From assembly GCF_900101825.1 (NCBI RefSeq), contig NZ_FNAG01000006.1, forward strand, positions 124,001 through 188,000: 64,000 nucleotides of DNA, in the 5' to 3' direction. Source of the stretch: Aquimonas voraii. Lineage in GTDB: Bacteria > Pseudomonadota > Gammaproteobacteria > Xanthomonadales > Xanthomonadaceae. This document shows, in pieces, positions 1 through 8,943 of this stretch. Under the pieces are notes generated by a model, which was given only the letters and a program-made list of their open reading frames with translations, had not been told where the DNA came from and ran no database searches. The position numbers and the translations under genes are program-made. Position 1 is the first letter of the stretch, and each line of letters begins with the position of its first letter.

Positions 1-2794
1 GCGAGCGCACCCAGACCCAGTCGCCATCGCCGCGGCGCACGCGGTGCTCGGACTCGAAGAACGCGGTGCGGCCGGCGATGTGCGCCTGCATGGTCTGCTG
101 CAGGCGACGGATGTCTTCGGGATGCACCGCACGGGCGCGGAAATCCTCGGTGTCTAGCTCATTGTCGGCGCCCGGCCCGAGCAGCTGCTCGGCGCCGACG
201 CGGTACAGCCGGTTGCCGCGGATGTCCCAGTCCCAGAACTCGTCGCCCGAGCCCCACAGGGACAGCTTCAGGCGCTCCTCGCGCTCGCGCAGCTCGCCCA
301 GCAACTGGCGCTCGCGCGCCCGCTCCTGGCGCTGGGCGCGCAGCCACAGCGCCAGCAGGGCGATCGCCAGCAGCGCGTAGGCGATGAAGGCCGGCTGGCT
401 GGCCCAGACCGGCGGCACGACCTCGATCTGCAGCACGGCCTCTTCGCGGCTGACCCGTCCGTCGCGGTTGCTGCCCTGCACCCGCAGGGTGTAGTGGCCT
501 GCGGCGAGATTGGTGTAGGTCGCGGAGTTGAGGGTGCCGGCATCGGCCCAGTCCTCGTCGAAGCCCTCCAGCCGATAGCGGAAGTGGTTGCGCTCCGGGA
601 AGCTGAAATCGAGCGCGGCGAACTCCACCCGCAGCACCTGTTCGGTCTGGGCAAGGCGCAGCTCGGCCGGCATGTCGAGCCCGGCCACCGGCTGCAGGCG
701 GCGGCCGACGCCGATCGAGGTGAGGCGTACCGGCGCGTCATAGTTGCTCGGCGCGAAGCGCCGCGGATCGAGCAGGTTCAGGCCGCGCACGCCGCCGAAA
801 GCCAGCCGGCCGTCACGCAGGGCGAGCGCGGCGGCGCCGTTGAACTCGAGGTCCTGCAGGCCGTCCTGCAGCTCGTAGCGGACCACATCGCCGGCATCCG
901 GATCGAGCCGGGCCAGGCCGCTGTTGCCGCTCAGCCAGACCCGGCCCCTGGCATCCATCAGCGCGGCGTAGACGGTCGGCGTAGCGAGACCGCGCGCGGT
1001 TCCGTAGCGGGTCACCTGCAGCCCACCCTCCGGCAGCCAACGCAGCCGATTCAGGCCGCTGTGGGTGGACACCCACAGCAGGCCCTCGGGGTCCTGGAAG
1101 AGATGCCTGACCAGGTTGCCACTCAGGGTATTGGGGTCGGCCGGGTCGTGCAGCAGCCGCTGCACCTTGCCGCTGACGGGGTCGATGCGGTTCAGGCCTT
1201 CCAGGCTGCCCGCCCAGATCGCGCCTTCGCGGTCTTCCAGCACATAGGTGATCAGCGGATGGCTGAGGGTGGCGAGGTCGTCGGCAGCGTGGCGGTACCA
1301 GCGGTGTTCGCCGCTGTCGACGTCCCAGGCCAGCAGGCCGTCGCCGAAGGTGGCGATCCACAGGCGGCCATCGCGGGCCCGCAGCAGGTGGCGCAGGTCG
1401 GTGACCGCGCTGTCCTTGCCGGGTGGACGGGGCAGTTCGCGCAGCCGCGCGCTGCGCTTGACGGGGTCGTATTCGAAAAGCCCGCGGTCGGAGGACACCC
1501 AGAGCCCGCCTGCGCCGGCATCGGCGATTCCGAATACCCGGATCGAGCCGTCCTCGCCATTGCGCGGCAGGGCCGCGCGCAGGGCCGGGTAGTGGCTCTC
1601 GAACTCCATCCCCGGCGCAACCAGCCGGATCAGGCCACGGCCTTCGCTGCCGAGCCAGAGCTGGCCCTCGATGTCCTCGTGCAGGGTGCGGATGTTGTTG
1701 GCCAGCACCGGATCGAGCGCGCTGCGGGTCTCGCTGATCCGCGTGAACAGCGCCCCTTCCGGCCGGGTCGTGGCGACCCCGCGGGCTTCTCCGCCCACCC
1801 ACAGCAGACCGGAACGAGAAATCATCAGTCGCGCAACGCGATCTTCGTGCAGGCTCTGCTCCAGATCGGGATCGTGGCGCAGGCTGAGGGTGTCTCCGCT
1901 GGCCGGGTCCAGCCGCAGCAGGCCGCTGTTGTGCAGGGCCAGCCAGAGCTGCTGCTCGGCATCGACCACGATCGCCCGTACGGGCATGCCGCGTCCCTGC
2001 AATGGCCAGACGCGCTGCGGCTCGCGCTCACCTCGGCGCCAGCGATACAGCCCGTCATCGCCCCCCACCCAGGCCCCGTCGGCGCCTTGCAGAGCCAGCG
2101 CATGCAGGCGCTGTCGCGGGCCGAGGCGACGCGGCAGGGTCGCGCCGGGTGCGAACAGGAACAGCCCCTCATGGGTCGCCGCCAGCACGCTGCCATCGGT
2201 CTGCAGGGCCAGACCGGCGAGGCGCAGGCTGCCTTCGATCTCACCCTCGAAGCTCAGCCGACGCTCGCGCTGGCCGGTGTCAGGATGGAACAGCTCCACG
2301 CCCTGGCCGGTACTGACCCAGAGGCCCACGCCGGGTTGGTGCAGCAGCCCGGTGACGCGGTCGCGGTGGCCCGTGCCGCCCTCGGAGCGGACCAGCAGGT
2401 GGCGCTCGATACGGCCGCTGGCGAGGTCGATGGAAGCGAGGAAGCGGGTGTTGGTGCCCACCCAGAGGCGCCCGGCATCGTCTTCGGCGAGCGCGGTGAT
2501 GAAGCTTTCCGGCAGGCTGGTCGGATCGTCCGGGTCGTGCAGGAACAGCCGCAGGCTGTAGCCGTCGTAGCGGTGCAAGCCGCCTTCGGTGCCGATCCAG
2601 ACGAAGCCGCGGCTGTCCTGCAGAAGGGCGTTGACGGTGTTCTGGGCCAGCCCGCTGCGGCTGTCGAGCACCCGGAAGTGGTAGTCCTGGCGCGCGGCCT
2701 GCGCAAACAGGGGAAACAGCAGGCACAGCAGAGCGACGAGGAGGCTCGGACTCCTGACCACGCTGCGTTTGGCGCTGTGCTCGCCCCGGCCCAT
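1..2794 (-). CDS. Beta-propeller two-component-type sensor (Reg_prop, Y_Y_Y, PAS), C-terminus outside window
   Basis: About 931 codons are visible without a stop; the gene runs off the left edge. The ATG at 2794 is followed by a signal-like hydrophobic stretch ending near AQA. Many two-component propeller repeats follow, of the form LLQDSRGFVWIGTEGGLHRY and LWVGTN. A Y_Y_Y domain follows (around residues 690-780, with NHFRYRLEGFDEDW), then one membrane helix near residue 795, a short coiled segment, and the start of a PAS fold (DEFWDWDIRGNRLY). In this family the periplasmic propellers sense a ligand and the cytoplasmic end is a histidine kinase, GGDEF/EAL or regulator domain. That output domain lies beyond the window, so the type cannot be stated. 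The fold assignment is clear from the repeats; the ligand is unknown. Confidence 0.85.
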   Translation of the reverse strand, partial: MGRGEHSAKRSVVRSPSLLVALLCLLFPLFAQAARQDYHFRVLDSRSGLAQNTVNALLQDSRGFVWIGTEGGLHRYDGYSLRLFLHDPDDPTSLPESFITALAEDDAGRLWVGTNTRFLASIDLASGRIERHLLVRSEGGTGHRDRVTGLLHQPGVGLWVSTGQGVELFHPDTGQRERRLSFEGEIEGSLRLAGLALQTDGSVLAATHEGLFLFAPGATLPRRLGPRQRLHALALQGADGAWVGGDDGLYRWRRGEREPQRVWPLQGRGMPVRAIVVDAEQQLWLALHNSGLLRLDPASGDTLSLRHDPDLEQSLHEDRVARLMISRSGLLWVGGEARGVATTRPEGALFTRISETRSALDPVLANNIRTLHEDIEGQLWLGSEGRGLIRLVAPGMEFESHYPALRAALPRNGEDGSIRVFGIADAGAGGLWVSSDRGLFEYDPVKRSARLRELPRPPGKDSAVTDLRHLLRARDGRLWIATFGDGLLAWDVDSGEHRWYRHAADDLATLSHPLITYVLEDREGAIWAGSLEGLNRIDPVSGKVQRLLHDPADPNTLSGNLVRHLFQDPEGLLWVSTHSGLNRLRWLPEGGLQVTRYGTARGLATPTVYAALMDARGRVWLSGNSGLARLDPDAGDVVRYELQDGLQDLEFNGAAALALRDGRLAFGGVRGLNLLDPRRFAPSNYDAPVRLTSIGVGRRLQPVAGLDMPAELRLAQTEQVLRVEFAALDFSFPERNHFRYRLEGFDEDWADAGTLNSATYTNLAAGHYTLRVQGSNRDGRVSREEAVLQIEVVPPVWASQPAFIAYALLAIALLALWLRAQRQERARERQLLGELREREERLKLSLWGSGDEFWDWDIRGNRLYRVGAEQLLGPGADNELDTEDFRARAVHPEDIRRLQQTMQAHIAGRTAFFESEHRVRRGDGDWVWVRS

Positions 2795-2995
2795 GTCCGT
2801 CCCGTTCCTGGTTGCCGCCCCCTCGTCCCGCCCACCGCGACGATCCGGCCGCGGCGGCCGCCGGACCAGAGCGTCGGAGTGTAGGCAGCGGCGGCACGAC
2901 CAACAAGCAAACGTGATGGCTTGCGCAGTCTGCGGCGCCAGTGTCGACCCGACATGCAGGGCCGATGCCAGACACAGCCGGCTGCGGCCCCGGCG

Positions 2996-3024
2996 AGGCC
3001 CCGCGCTACACTGCGGGGCCTTTT
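2996..3024 (+). terminator. GC-rich stem-loop followed by T4 just before the UPF0149 gene
   Basis: Perfect 9-bp stem (AGGCCCCGC / GCGGGGCCT) with an 8-nt loop, followed by TTTT. It has the form of an intrinsic terminator but lies only a few bases before the likely start of the next gene. It may be an attenuator, or end an upstream transcript while a promoter (the loop itself contains TACACT, a possible -10) fires within it. The function is inferred. Confidence 0.4.
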
Positions 3025-3030
3025 GCGTTG

Positions 3031-3585
3031 GTGCCTCGCCCCGTGCCCGAACCGTCCCTGCCCTCACTGCCCGAAGTGGATCGCGCCCTGTCGGAGGCCG
3101 CGATCGGTATCGACGCGGCCGAACTGCACGGTTCGATCTGCGGCCTGCTCTCCGCCGGTGGTCGTCTGGCTGGCGCCGACTGGCTTGATGCGCTGGCCGT
3201 GGAAGGCCCGCGTCAAGCGCCCGGCGGCGTGCTCGATCGGCTCCGCACGAGCACCCTGGCCCAGCTGGCCGACAGCGAGTACGGCTTCGAGCTGCTGCTG
3301 CCCGACGAGGACGCCGCGCTCGGCGACCGCATCGAAGCCCTTGGCGCCTGGTGCCGCGGCTTCCTCGGCGGCTTCGGGCTCGGCACCGCCTCGGCCGCGC
3401 GGCTGTCGGACGACGGCCGCGAGGCGCTGGAGGACCTCGCCCGGATCGCCCAGGCCGAACTCAGCTTCGAGGACGACGAGGACGACGCCAGCGCGCTGGA
3501 GGAGATCATCGAGTTCGTCCGCGTCGCCGTCCTGCTGCTGCACAGCGAGAACGGCGCCGATTCCGCCCAGTCCACCCTGCACTGA
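3031..3585 (+). CDS. UPF0149 (YgfB/YecA-type) family protein
   Basis: 184 residues from the GTG at 3031, the normal length for this family. An ATG at 2941 in the same frame would add 30 residues unlike the family and would place the terminator-like hairpin inside the gene, so I prefer the GTG. The protein is acidic and helical, with the typical blocks ELHGSICGLLSAGG near the start and GAWCRGFLGGFGLG in the middle, and an acidic stretch (FEDDEDD) near the end. UPF0149 proteins are small cytoplasmic proteins often encoded next to pepP; the gene is 17 nt upstream of pepP here and probably co-transcribed. The molecular role of the family is poorly defined. Confidence 0.85.
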   Translation: MPRPVPEPSLPSLPEVDRALSEAAIGIDAAELHGSICGLLSAGGRLAGADWLDALAVEGPRQAPGGVLDRLRTSTLAQLADSEYGFELLLPDEDAALGDRIEALGAWCRGFLGGFGLGTASAARLSDDGREALEDLARIAQAELSFEDDEDDASALEEIIEFVRVAVLLLHSENGADSAQSTLH

Positions 3586-3602
3586 GCCCGCATCGACTCG
3601 CC

Positions 3603-4940
3603 ATGGCCCCCCTGCGCGCCCCTGCCCCGATCCGCACCGCCGAGTACGTGCGCCGCCGCCGTCAGCTGATGCGGCTGGCCGGTGACGACGCCATTCTGAT
3701 CCTGCCGGCCGCGGCCGAGCGCGTCCGCAACCGCGACAGCACCTATCCCTACCGGCAGGACAGCGACTTCTGGTACCTGACCGGCTTCAACGAGCCGGAG
3801 GCCGTGCTGGTGCTGATCCCCGGCCGCAGCCATGGGGAAGCCCTGCTGTTCTGCCGCGAGCGCGACGCCGAGCGCGAAGCCTGGGACGGGCCGCGCGCGG
3901 GGCCGGAGGGCGCGGTCGAGCAGTTCGGCTTCGACGATGCCTACCCCATCGGCGACATCGACGACATCCTGCCGGGCCTGATCGAAGGCCGCTCGCGGGT
4001 TTTCTACCACTTCGGCCGCGAGGTCGAGTTCGATCTCAAGCTGATCGGCTGGGTGAACCGCGTGCGCGCGCAGATCCGCCACGGCGCCGAGTCGCCGCAC
4101 GAGTTCATGGAGCTGGGCCACCTGCTGCACGAGCAGCGGCTGTTCAAAAGCCCTGCCGAGCTGAAACTGATGCGACACAGCGCGGCGATCGCCGCTGAAG
4201 CGCACGTGCTCGCCATCCAGGCAACGCGGCCCGGCCTGTACGAATACGCGATCGAGGCCGAGCTGCTGCGCGGATTCCGTCGCCACGGCGCGGTGCCGAG
4301 CTACGAGCCCATCGTCGGCGGCGGGGCCAATGCCTGCGTGCTGCATTACCGGGCGAACAAGGCCGCGCTCAAGCCCGGCGAGCTGCTGCTGATCGACGCC
4401 GGCGCCGAGTACGAGGGCTATGCCTCGGACATCACCCGCACCTTCCCGATCTCGGAGACCTACAGCCGCGAGCAGCGGGCGCTGTACGAGCTCGTGCTCG
4501 CCGCCCAGCAGGCGGCGATCGCGGCGGTGAAGCCGGGCCAGCGCTGGATCGATCCGCACGAGGCCGCCGTCGAGGTGCTGACGGAGGGCCTGCTCTCGCT
4601 GGGCCTGCTGCGCGGCACGCTGAAACAGTGCATCGCCGACGAGAGCTACCGCCGCTTCTACATGCACAAGACCGGCCACTGGCTGGGCCTCGACGTGCAC
4701 GATGTCGGCGACTACCGGATCGGCGGTGAATACCGCCTGCTCGAAGCCGGCATGGTGCTGACCATCGAGCCTGGCCTGTACATCGCGCCCGGCACGAAGG
4801 GCGTGGCGGCCAAATGGCAGGGCATCGGCATCCGCATCGAGGACGATGTGGTCGTCACCGCCGAGGGGCACGAGGTGCTGACTGGCGGGGTGCCCAAGGA
4901 CATTGACGCGATCGAGGCGCTGAAAGCGCGCGCGGCCTGA
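3603..4940 (+). CDS. pepP: Xaa-Pro aminopeptidase (aminopeptidase P)
   Basis: 445 residues. A cytoplasmic metallopeptidase that removes the N-terminal residue from peptides with proline in second position. The N-terminal domain (residues 1 to about 170) contains the DSDFWYLTGFNEPEAVL block of AMP-N. The C-terminal pita-bread domain has all five dinuclear metal ligands: D265, D276, H359, E389 and E413, within IDAGAEYEG, DITRTFP, GHWLGLDVHD, LTIEPG and IRIEDD. ATG 3603 matches the known start region (RTAEYVRRRRQLM). It follows the UPF0149 gene, the usual gammaproteobacterial pair. The ubiH/visC genes often found next in other genomes are absent; convergent desaturase genes follow instead. Confidence 0.95.
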   Translation: MAPLRAPAPIRTAEYVRRRRQLMRLAGDDAILILPAAAERVRNRDSTYPYRQDSDFWYLTGFNEPEAVLVLIPGRSHGEALLFCRERDAEREAWDGPRAGPEGAVEQFGFDDAYPIGDIDDILPGLIEGRSRVFYHFGREVEFDLKLIGWVNRVRAQIRHGAESPHEFMELGHLLHEQRLFKSPAELKLMRHSAAIAAEAHVLAIQATRPGLYEYAIEAELLRGFRRHGAVPSYEPIVGGGANACVLHYRANKAALKPGELLLIDAGAEYEGYASDITRTFPISETYSREQRALYELVLAAQQAAIAAVKPGQRWIDPHEAAVEVLTEGLLSLGLLRGTLKQCIADESYRRFYMHKTGHWLGLDVHDVGDYRIGGEYRLLEAGMVLTIEPGLYIAPGTKGVAAKWQGIGIRIEDDVVVTAEGHEVLTGGVPKDIDAIEALKARAA

Positions 4941-4985
4941 GCGCTGCCGCGAGCGCCGCGCTGTCCTCTGCTTCTTGGGCCCGGC

Positions 4986-6119
4986 TCAGGCCGTGGCCAG
5001 GCCGCTGTTCTCGCGCTGCGCCGCACGACTGGGAAACGCGTGGCGCAGGATGCGCCAGAGCACCTGGGCGAACTGCCGCGGCATCGAGCCGGTGTTGTAG
5101 TGCTGGCCGTAGCGGGCGCACAGCGCGCGCACTTCGACCGCGATCTGCGCATAGCGGTTGGCCGGCAGCTCCGGGAACAGGTGGTGCTCGATCTGGTGGC
5201 TGAGGTTGCCGGTCATGAGATCCAGCAGGCGGCCGCCGCGCAGGTTGGAGCTGCCGTGCAGCTGGCGCAGGTACCACTGGCCGCGCGATTCGTGGCGCAG
5301 CACGTCTTTCGGAAAGGTGATCGCATCGGCGGTGAAGTGGCCGCAGAAGATCACCACCCAGGTCCAGACGTTGCGGATCAGGTTGGAGACGATCGCACCC
5401 AGCAGCACCGGCAGGAAGAAGGGCCCGGCCAGCAGCGGCAGCACCAGGTAATCGCGGACGATCTGCCGGCGCATCTTCTTCGCCGCCGGCTGCCACTTGG
5501 CGCGCAGCTCGGCCTTGCTCATGCGGCCCTTGAAGTAGCGGCCGAGGTGCAGGTTCTGCACGGCGATGCCCCATTCGAACAGCAGGGCGAACACCACCGC
5601 GATCAGGGGCTGGAACAGATAGAAGGGCTTCCAGCGCTGCTCGGGGAACAGGCGCAGCAGGCCGTAGCCGAGGTCCTCGTCCATGCCGCGCACATTGGTG
5701 TAGGTGTGGTGGCGGTAGTTGTGGGTCTCGCGCCAGTTGTCCGAGGTGCCGGCGATGTCCCACTCGTAGCGGCGGCCATCCAGCACCGGATCGCGCAGCC
5801 AGTCGTACTGGCCGTGGATCACGTTGTGGGCCAGCTCCATGTTTTCGAGGATCTTGGAGAGCGCCAGCAGCAGCACGCCGAGGCCGCAGAGCGGCCACAG
5901 CAGGGCCGGCAGCCACAGGCCGCTGACGATGGCGCCCAGCACCAGCAGGGCGCGGCCGGCGAAGCCGGTATAGCGCACGGCGGCGTACACGCGGCGGATG
6001 TGGCGCGCGTCGGCCTCGCCAAGCTGGGCGCGAATACGCTCGCGCAGGGTGTCGAGTTCGGCGGCGAAGGCTTCGGTCTGGGCGGCGTCGAGCACGCGGC
6101 TGTGCGGTGAGTACTGCAT
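4986..6119 (-). CDS. desB: Membrane fatty acid desaturase (acyl-CoA delta-9 type, DesB-like)
   Basis: 377 residues. It has the three histidine boxes of the di-iron membrane desaturases: HNVIH after the first membrane pair, HNYRHH after WRET, and HQIEHH near the C-terminus, with hydrophobic segments between them. It inserts a double bond in saturated acyl chains using electrons from a reductase. The start codon overlaps the stop of the upstream reductase gene by one base (TAATG), so the two are translationally coupled. The reductase-desaturase pair with a divergent TetR gene matches the desC-desB-desT arrangement of Pseudomonas aeruginosa, where DesT represses the pair in response to acyl-CoA saturation. 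The exact regiospecificity is inferred from that arrangement. Confidence 0.88.
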   Translation of the reverse strand: MQYSPHSRVLDAAQTEAFAAELDTLRERIRAQLGEADARHIRRVYAAVRYTGFAGRALLVLGAIVSGLWLPALLWPLCGLGVLLLALSKILENMELAHNVIHGQYDWLRDPVLDGRRYEWDIAGTSDNWRETHNYRHHTYTNVRGMDEDLGYGLLRLFPEQRWKPFYLFQPLIAVVFALLFEWGIAVQNLHLGRYFKGRMSKAELRAKWQPAAKKMRRQIVRDYLVLPLLAGPFFLPVLLGAIVSNLIRNVWTWVVIFCGHFTADAITFPKDVLRHESRGQWYLRQLHGSSNLRGGRLLDLMTGNLSHQIEHHLFPELPANRYAQIAVEVRALCARYGQHYNTGSMPRQFAQVLWRILRHAFPSRAAQRENSGLATA

Positions 6120-7375
6120 TACAGGTCCAGGACAAGGCCCGCGGCGGCGGCGTGCACGCACAGGCGGATGGGAGTGGAAGGTTCGTCACGCAGGCTGCCG
6201 TTCTGCAGATCACGGGTGGCACCGGCCACGCGGTCACAGCTGCAGGTGTTGCAGATACCGCGACGGCAGCCGAAGGCCGGCGTCTGCCCGGCTTCTTCGA
6301 GCGCCTGCAGCAGCGGGCGGTCGGTGGGCAGGTCCAGCGCGAGCCCGCTGCGCTTGAGCCGCACGCGGACGGCGCCTGCATCCGAGTCGATGGGAATGGC
6401 CGCGGTGAAGCCCTCGGCCTGGAAGTCGCGCGCGGACGCACACAGTTCGCGCGCTCGCGCGATGAAGCCGTCGGGGCCGCAGGCCAGCACTTCACTCGCG
6501 GCAAGTTCAGGCGCAAGTGTCTGCAGCTGCGCGGCGTTGATGCGTGCTGCGGGCGCTTCGGGGTCGCGGGTCAGCAGGAATGCGACGCGCAGGTTCGGAT
6601 GCTTGTTGGCGAGCTGCAGCAGTTCCTCGCTGAAGCACAACTCCTCGCGGGTCTGCGCCCAGTACAGCAGGGTGATCGCGCGCGTCTCGCCCTTCGCCAG
6701 CGCCTCCAGCAGCAGGGCGCGCAGCGGGGTGATGCCGCTGCCGGCGGCCAACAGCAGCGCCTCGGCGCCGGCAGTGGTCGGCAGGCGCAGACCACCATAG
6801 GGCGCGGACAGCTCCAGCACGGCGCCCACCTTCGTCATGCGCGCCAGCACCGGGCTGACCAGGCCGCTTTCGACCTCAACCACGGTGATCTCGATGGCGC
6901 CATCGGCGCGCGGCGGCGCTGACAGGCTGTAGCTGCGGCGATGGCGCACGCCCGCGATTTCGACGATGACGTCCAGATGCTGGCCGGCCAGCGCGCCGGG
7001 CCAGTGGCGGTTGGGTCTCAGCACCAGCGTGGTCGCCCGCGAGGACGCGGCGCGGAGCTCGATCACGCGGGCAAGGATGCGTTCGGCCGACCACGTGCGA
7101 TCGATGTGCCGCGCCCAGAAGTCGAAGACCGCGGGCTGCAGCCAGTGGCGGGGATTCAGACGCGCGAGCGGCTTGAGCCGGCTGCGGGTACGTTCGCGAC
7201 CCGCTTCGGAAGCTGCCGACACCGTGGGCGCATGACCGAGGCCAGCGTCGTGCTCCGCAGGGCCAAGGCCCACCCTCTGGCCTGCAAGGGCGTCAGGGAG
7301 GCGCGAGGCGAAGGTGTCGGAACCGCGCGCGGGGCGGGTTTCGGGCAGCAGGGCGGTGGCGGTGGGCTCGGGCAT
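6119..7375 (-). CDS. desC: Ferredoxin reductase with C-terminal 2Fe-2S domain, electron donor to the desaturase (DesC-like)
   Basis: 418 residues from ATG 7375. An in-frame ATG at 7393 exists, but it lies inside the operator-like palindromes, so the downstream one is preferred. Order: an FAD-binding domain with RSYSLSAPP, an NAD-binding domain with LLAAGSGITPLRALL and ACGPDGF, and a plant-type ferredoxin domain near the C-terminus with GCRRGICNTCSC plus a later cysteine (RLCVHAA) that complete the 2Fe-2S ligands. It passes electrons from NAD(P)H to the di-iron site of the desaturase encoded directly downstream. This domain order is that of the DesC oxidoreductases. Confidence 0.88.
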   Translation of the reverse strand: MPEPTATALLPETRPARGSDTFASRLPDALAGQRVGLGPAEHDAGLGHAPTVSAASEAGRERTRSRLKPLARLNPRHWLQPAVFDFWARHIDRTWSAERILARVIELRAASSRATTLVLRPNRHWPGALAGQHLDVIVEIAGVRHRRSYSLSAPPRADGAIEITVVEVESGLVSPVLARMTKVGAVLELSAPYGGLRLPTTAGAEALLLAAGSGITPLRALLLEALAKGETRAITLLYWAQTREELCFSEELLQLANKHPNLRVAFLLTRDPEAPAARINAAQLQTLAPELAASEVLACGPDGFIARARELCASARDFQAEGFTAAIPIDSDAGAVRVRLKRSGLALDLPTDRPLLQALEEAGQTPAFGCRRGICNTCSCDRVAGATRDLQNGSLRDEPSTPIRLCVHAAAAGLVLDL

Positions 7376-7389
7376 GCGCTGCACTATAC

Positions 7390-7410
7390 GCATATATGCA
7401 CGCGTGTGCA
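7390..7410. promoter_or_regulatory. Overlapping palindromes between desC and desT, candidate TetR-family operator
   Basis: Two overlapping inverted repeats lie in the 50-nt divergent gap. GCATATATGC (7390-7399) is a perfect palindrome, and TGCAC-GCGT-GTGCA (7397-7410) is an inverted repeat with 5-bp arms. TetR repressors bind palindromes of this size in their own divergent promoter, so this is the obvious candidate for DesT. The sequence is seen; the binding is inferred. Confidence 0.5.
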
Positions 7411-7425
7411 GATACTCGTCCTTAA

Positions 7426-8118
7426 ATGCAGGCGGCTAAGATGGCGCCCTGCCCCCAGCCGGAGTGCGTCTTGCCTCCTTCCGCGTCACGCCCGGCCGAC
7501 CATACGCCGGGGCGCAAGCCCAGCATCGCCCGCGAGGACCTGATCGCCGCCGCCCTGCGGCTGATCGGCCCGCATCGCAGCGTCTCGACGTTGAGCCTGC
7601 GCGAGGTCGCGCGCGAGGCCGACATCGCGCCGAACAGCTTCTACCGCCATTTCCGCGACATCGATGAACTCGCGGTGGCGCTCATCGAACTCAGCGGCGA
7701 GGCCCTGCGCCGCATCGTCGGCAATGCGCGCAAGCGCGCCGGCGACGCCAGCAGCATCGTGCGCAGTTCAATCGAGGTGTTCATCGAGCAGGTGCGCGCC
7801 GACGACCGCCTGCTGCACGTGCTGCTGCGCGAGGGCACGGCCGGCACCGACGCCTTCAAGGCCGCGGTGGATCGCGAACTGGGCTTCTTCGAGGACGAAC
7901 TGCACTCGGACCTCGTGCGCATCAACGCGGCGCAGGGCAAGCGCCTGCATCAACCCCGGGCAGTCGCGCGCGCCATCACTCGGCTGGTGTTCGCGATGGG
8001 GGCCACCGCCATCGACGCGCCGCGCGAGCGCGACGCCGAACTGATCGCGGAGCTGAGCCTGATGGTGCGGATGATTCTGGCCGGCGCGCGCAGCCTGGCC
8101 GAGCGCGAAGACGCCTGA
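7426..8118 (+). CDS. desT: TetR-family repressor of unsaturated fatty acid synthesis (DesT/FabR-like)
   Basis: 230 residues from ATG 7426. Other possible starts are ATG 7441 and TTG 7471; the family-like part begins at GRKPSIAREDLIAAAL. The helix-turn-helix is LSLREVAREADIAPNSFYRHF, ending in the FYRHFRD block shared by FabR and DesT. The remaining ~150 residues form the helical acyl-CoA sensing domain. It is divergent from desC-desB with a palindromic intergenic region, as expected of a local repressor that adjusts desaturation to membrane acyl-CoA status. Whether the native regulator is closer to FabR or DesT cannot be decided by eye. Confidence 0.85.
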   Translation: MQAAKMAPCPQPECVLPPSASRPADHTPGRKPSIAREDLIAAALRLIGPHRSVSTLSLREVAREADIAPNSFYRHFRDIDELAVALIELSGEALRRIVGNARKRAGDASSIVRSSIEVFIEQVRADDRLLHVLLREGTAGTDAFKAAVDRELGFFEDELHSDLVRINAAQGKRLHQPRAVARAITRLVFAMGATAIDAPRERDAELIAELSLMVRMILAGARSLAEREDA

Positions 8119-8163
8119 GCCTCCGCCTCGCCGCCACCGCGACGGCCGCCGCCACGCGCAGGT

Positions 8164-8943
8164 TCAGGCCCGCCGCCCGCCGACCTCAGACACGAGGTGG
8201 GTGCAATGCGCCAGGGCGCACAGCCGCGGCAGGTCCAGCAGCTGCACCTTGCGGCCGGCGATGCGGATCAGGCCGTCCTCCTGCAGGCGGCCAAAGCTGC
8301 GGCTGACGGTTTCGATGACGATGCCCAGATAGCTGGCGATCTCGGCCCGGCTCATGGGCAGGGTGAAGCGCTTGCCGTCGAGGCCCTGGGCCTGCAGGCG
8401 CCCGGTCAGGTTGACCAGGAACATGGCCAGCCGCTCCAAGGCCTGTGGCCGACTGAGGATGGACAGGTGGTCCTGGTCGTACTCGACCGTGTGCCCCATC
8501 AGGCGCAGCAGCCCATGCTGCAGGCCGGGCACCTCGCGGGCCGCCGTTTCCAGCTGGGCCATGTTCAGCTCGCAGACTTCCGAGGATTCCAACGCCACCG
8601 CCTGGCAGCGATGCCGCCCGCTGCCGAGCGCGTCGAGGCCGATCAGCTCGCCGGGCAGATGGAAACCGATGACCTGCTCGTTGCCGTCCTCGTCGATGGC
8701 CACCGATTTCAGGCTGCCCTGCCGCAGCACGAACAGCGCGCCCAGGTTCTCACCCAGATGAAACAGGGTCTCGCCCGCCGGCAGCAGGCGATGGCGCCCG
8801 TGCAGGGCATGGAGTCCATCGATCTGCTCCGGCCTCAAGCCGATCGGCCCGGCCAGCTGGCGAACAAGCAGTGCGCCACAGTCCTCGCGCAGGCGCAGGG
8901 GAAGGAGGCGTGAGGGTGCCGCGGGAATGGAGGTCTGGTGCAT
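8164..8943 (-). CDS. Crp/Fnr-family regulator, FNR-like but with an incomplete Fe-S cysteine set
   Basis: 259 residues from ATG 8943. The cyclic-nucleotide-binding-like beta-roll carries the FNR signatures GFHLPGELIGLDALGSG, and the helix-turn-helix is EIASYLGIVIETVSRSFGRL with the FNR-type E-xx-SR recognition helix. In an eye alignment with E. coli FNR, C22 and C124 match Cys20 and Cys122, but Cys23 and Cys29 are replaced by L25 and A31. A normal 4Fe-4S cluster therefore looks unlikely. It may be a constitutive or differently gated FNR paralogue recognising FNR-like boxes. The gene is convergent with desT and divergent from aceE. Confidence 0.85.
   Translation of the reverse strand: MHQTSIPAAPSRLLPLRLREDCGALLVRQLAGPIGLRPEQIDGLHALHGRHRLLPAGETLFHLGENLGALFVLRQGSLKSVAIDEDGNEQVIGFHLPGELIGLDALGSGRHRCQAVALESSEVCELNMAQLETAAREVPGLQHGLLRLMGHTVEYDQDHLSILSRPQALERLAMFLVNLTGRLQAQGLDGKRFTLPMSRAEIASYLGIVIETVSRSFGRLQEDGLIRIAGRKVQLLDLPRLCALAHCTHLVSEVGGRRA

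Noticed and set aside
494-2884. A 796-codon plus-strand open frame
   Set aside because: It lies opposite the propeller sensor gene, whose minus-strand frame shows clear repeats and a PAS start; the plus-strand product is low-complexity.
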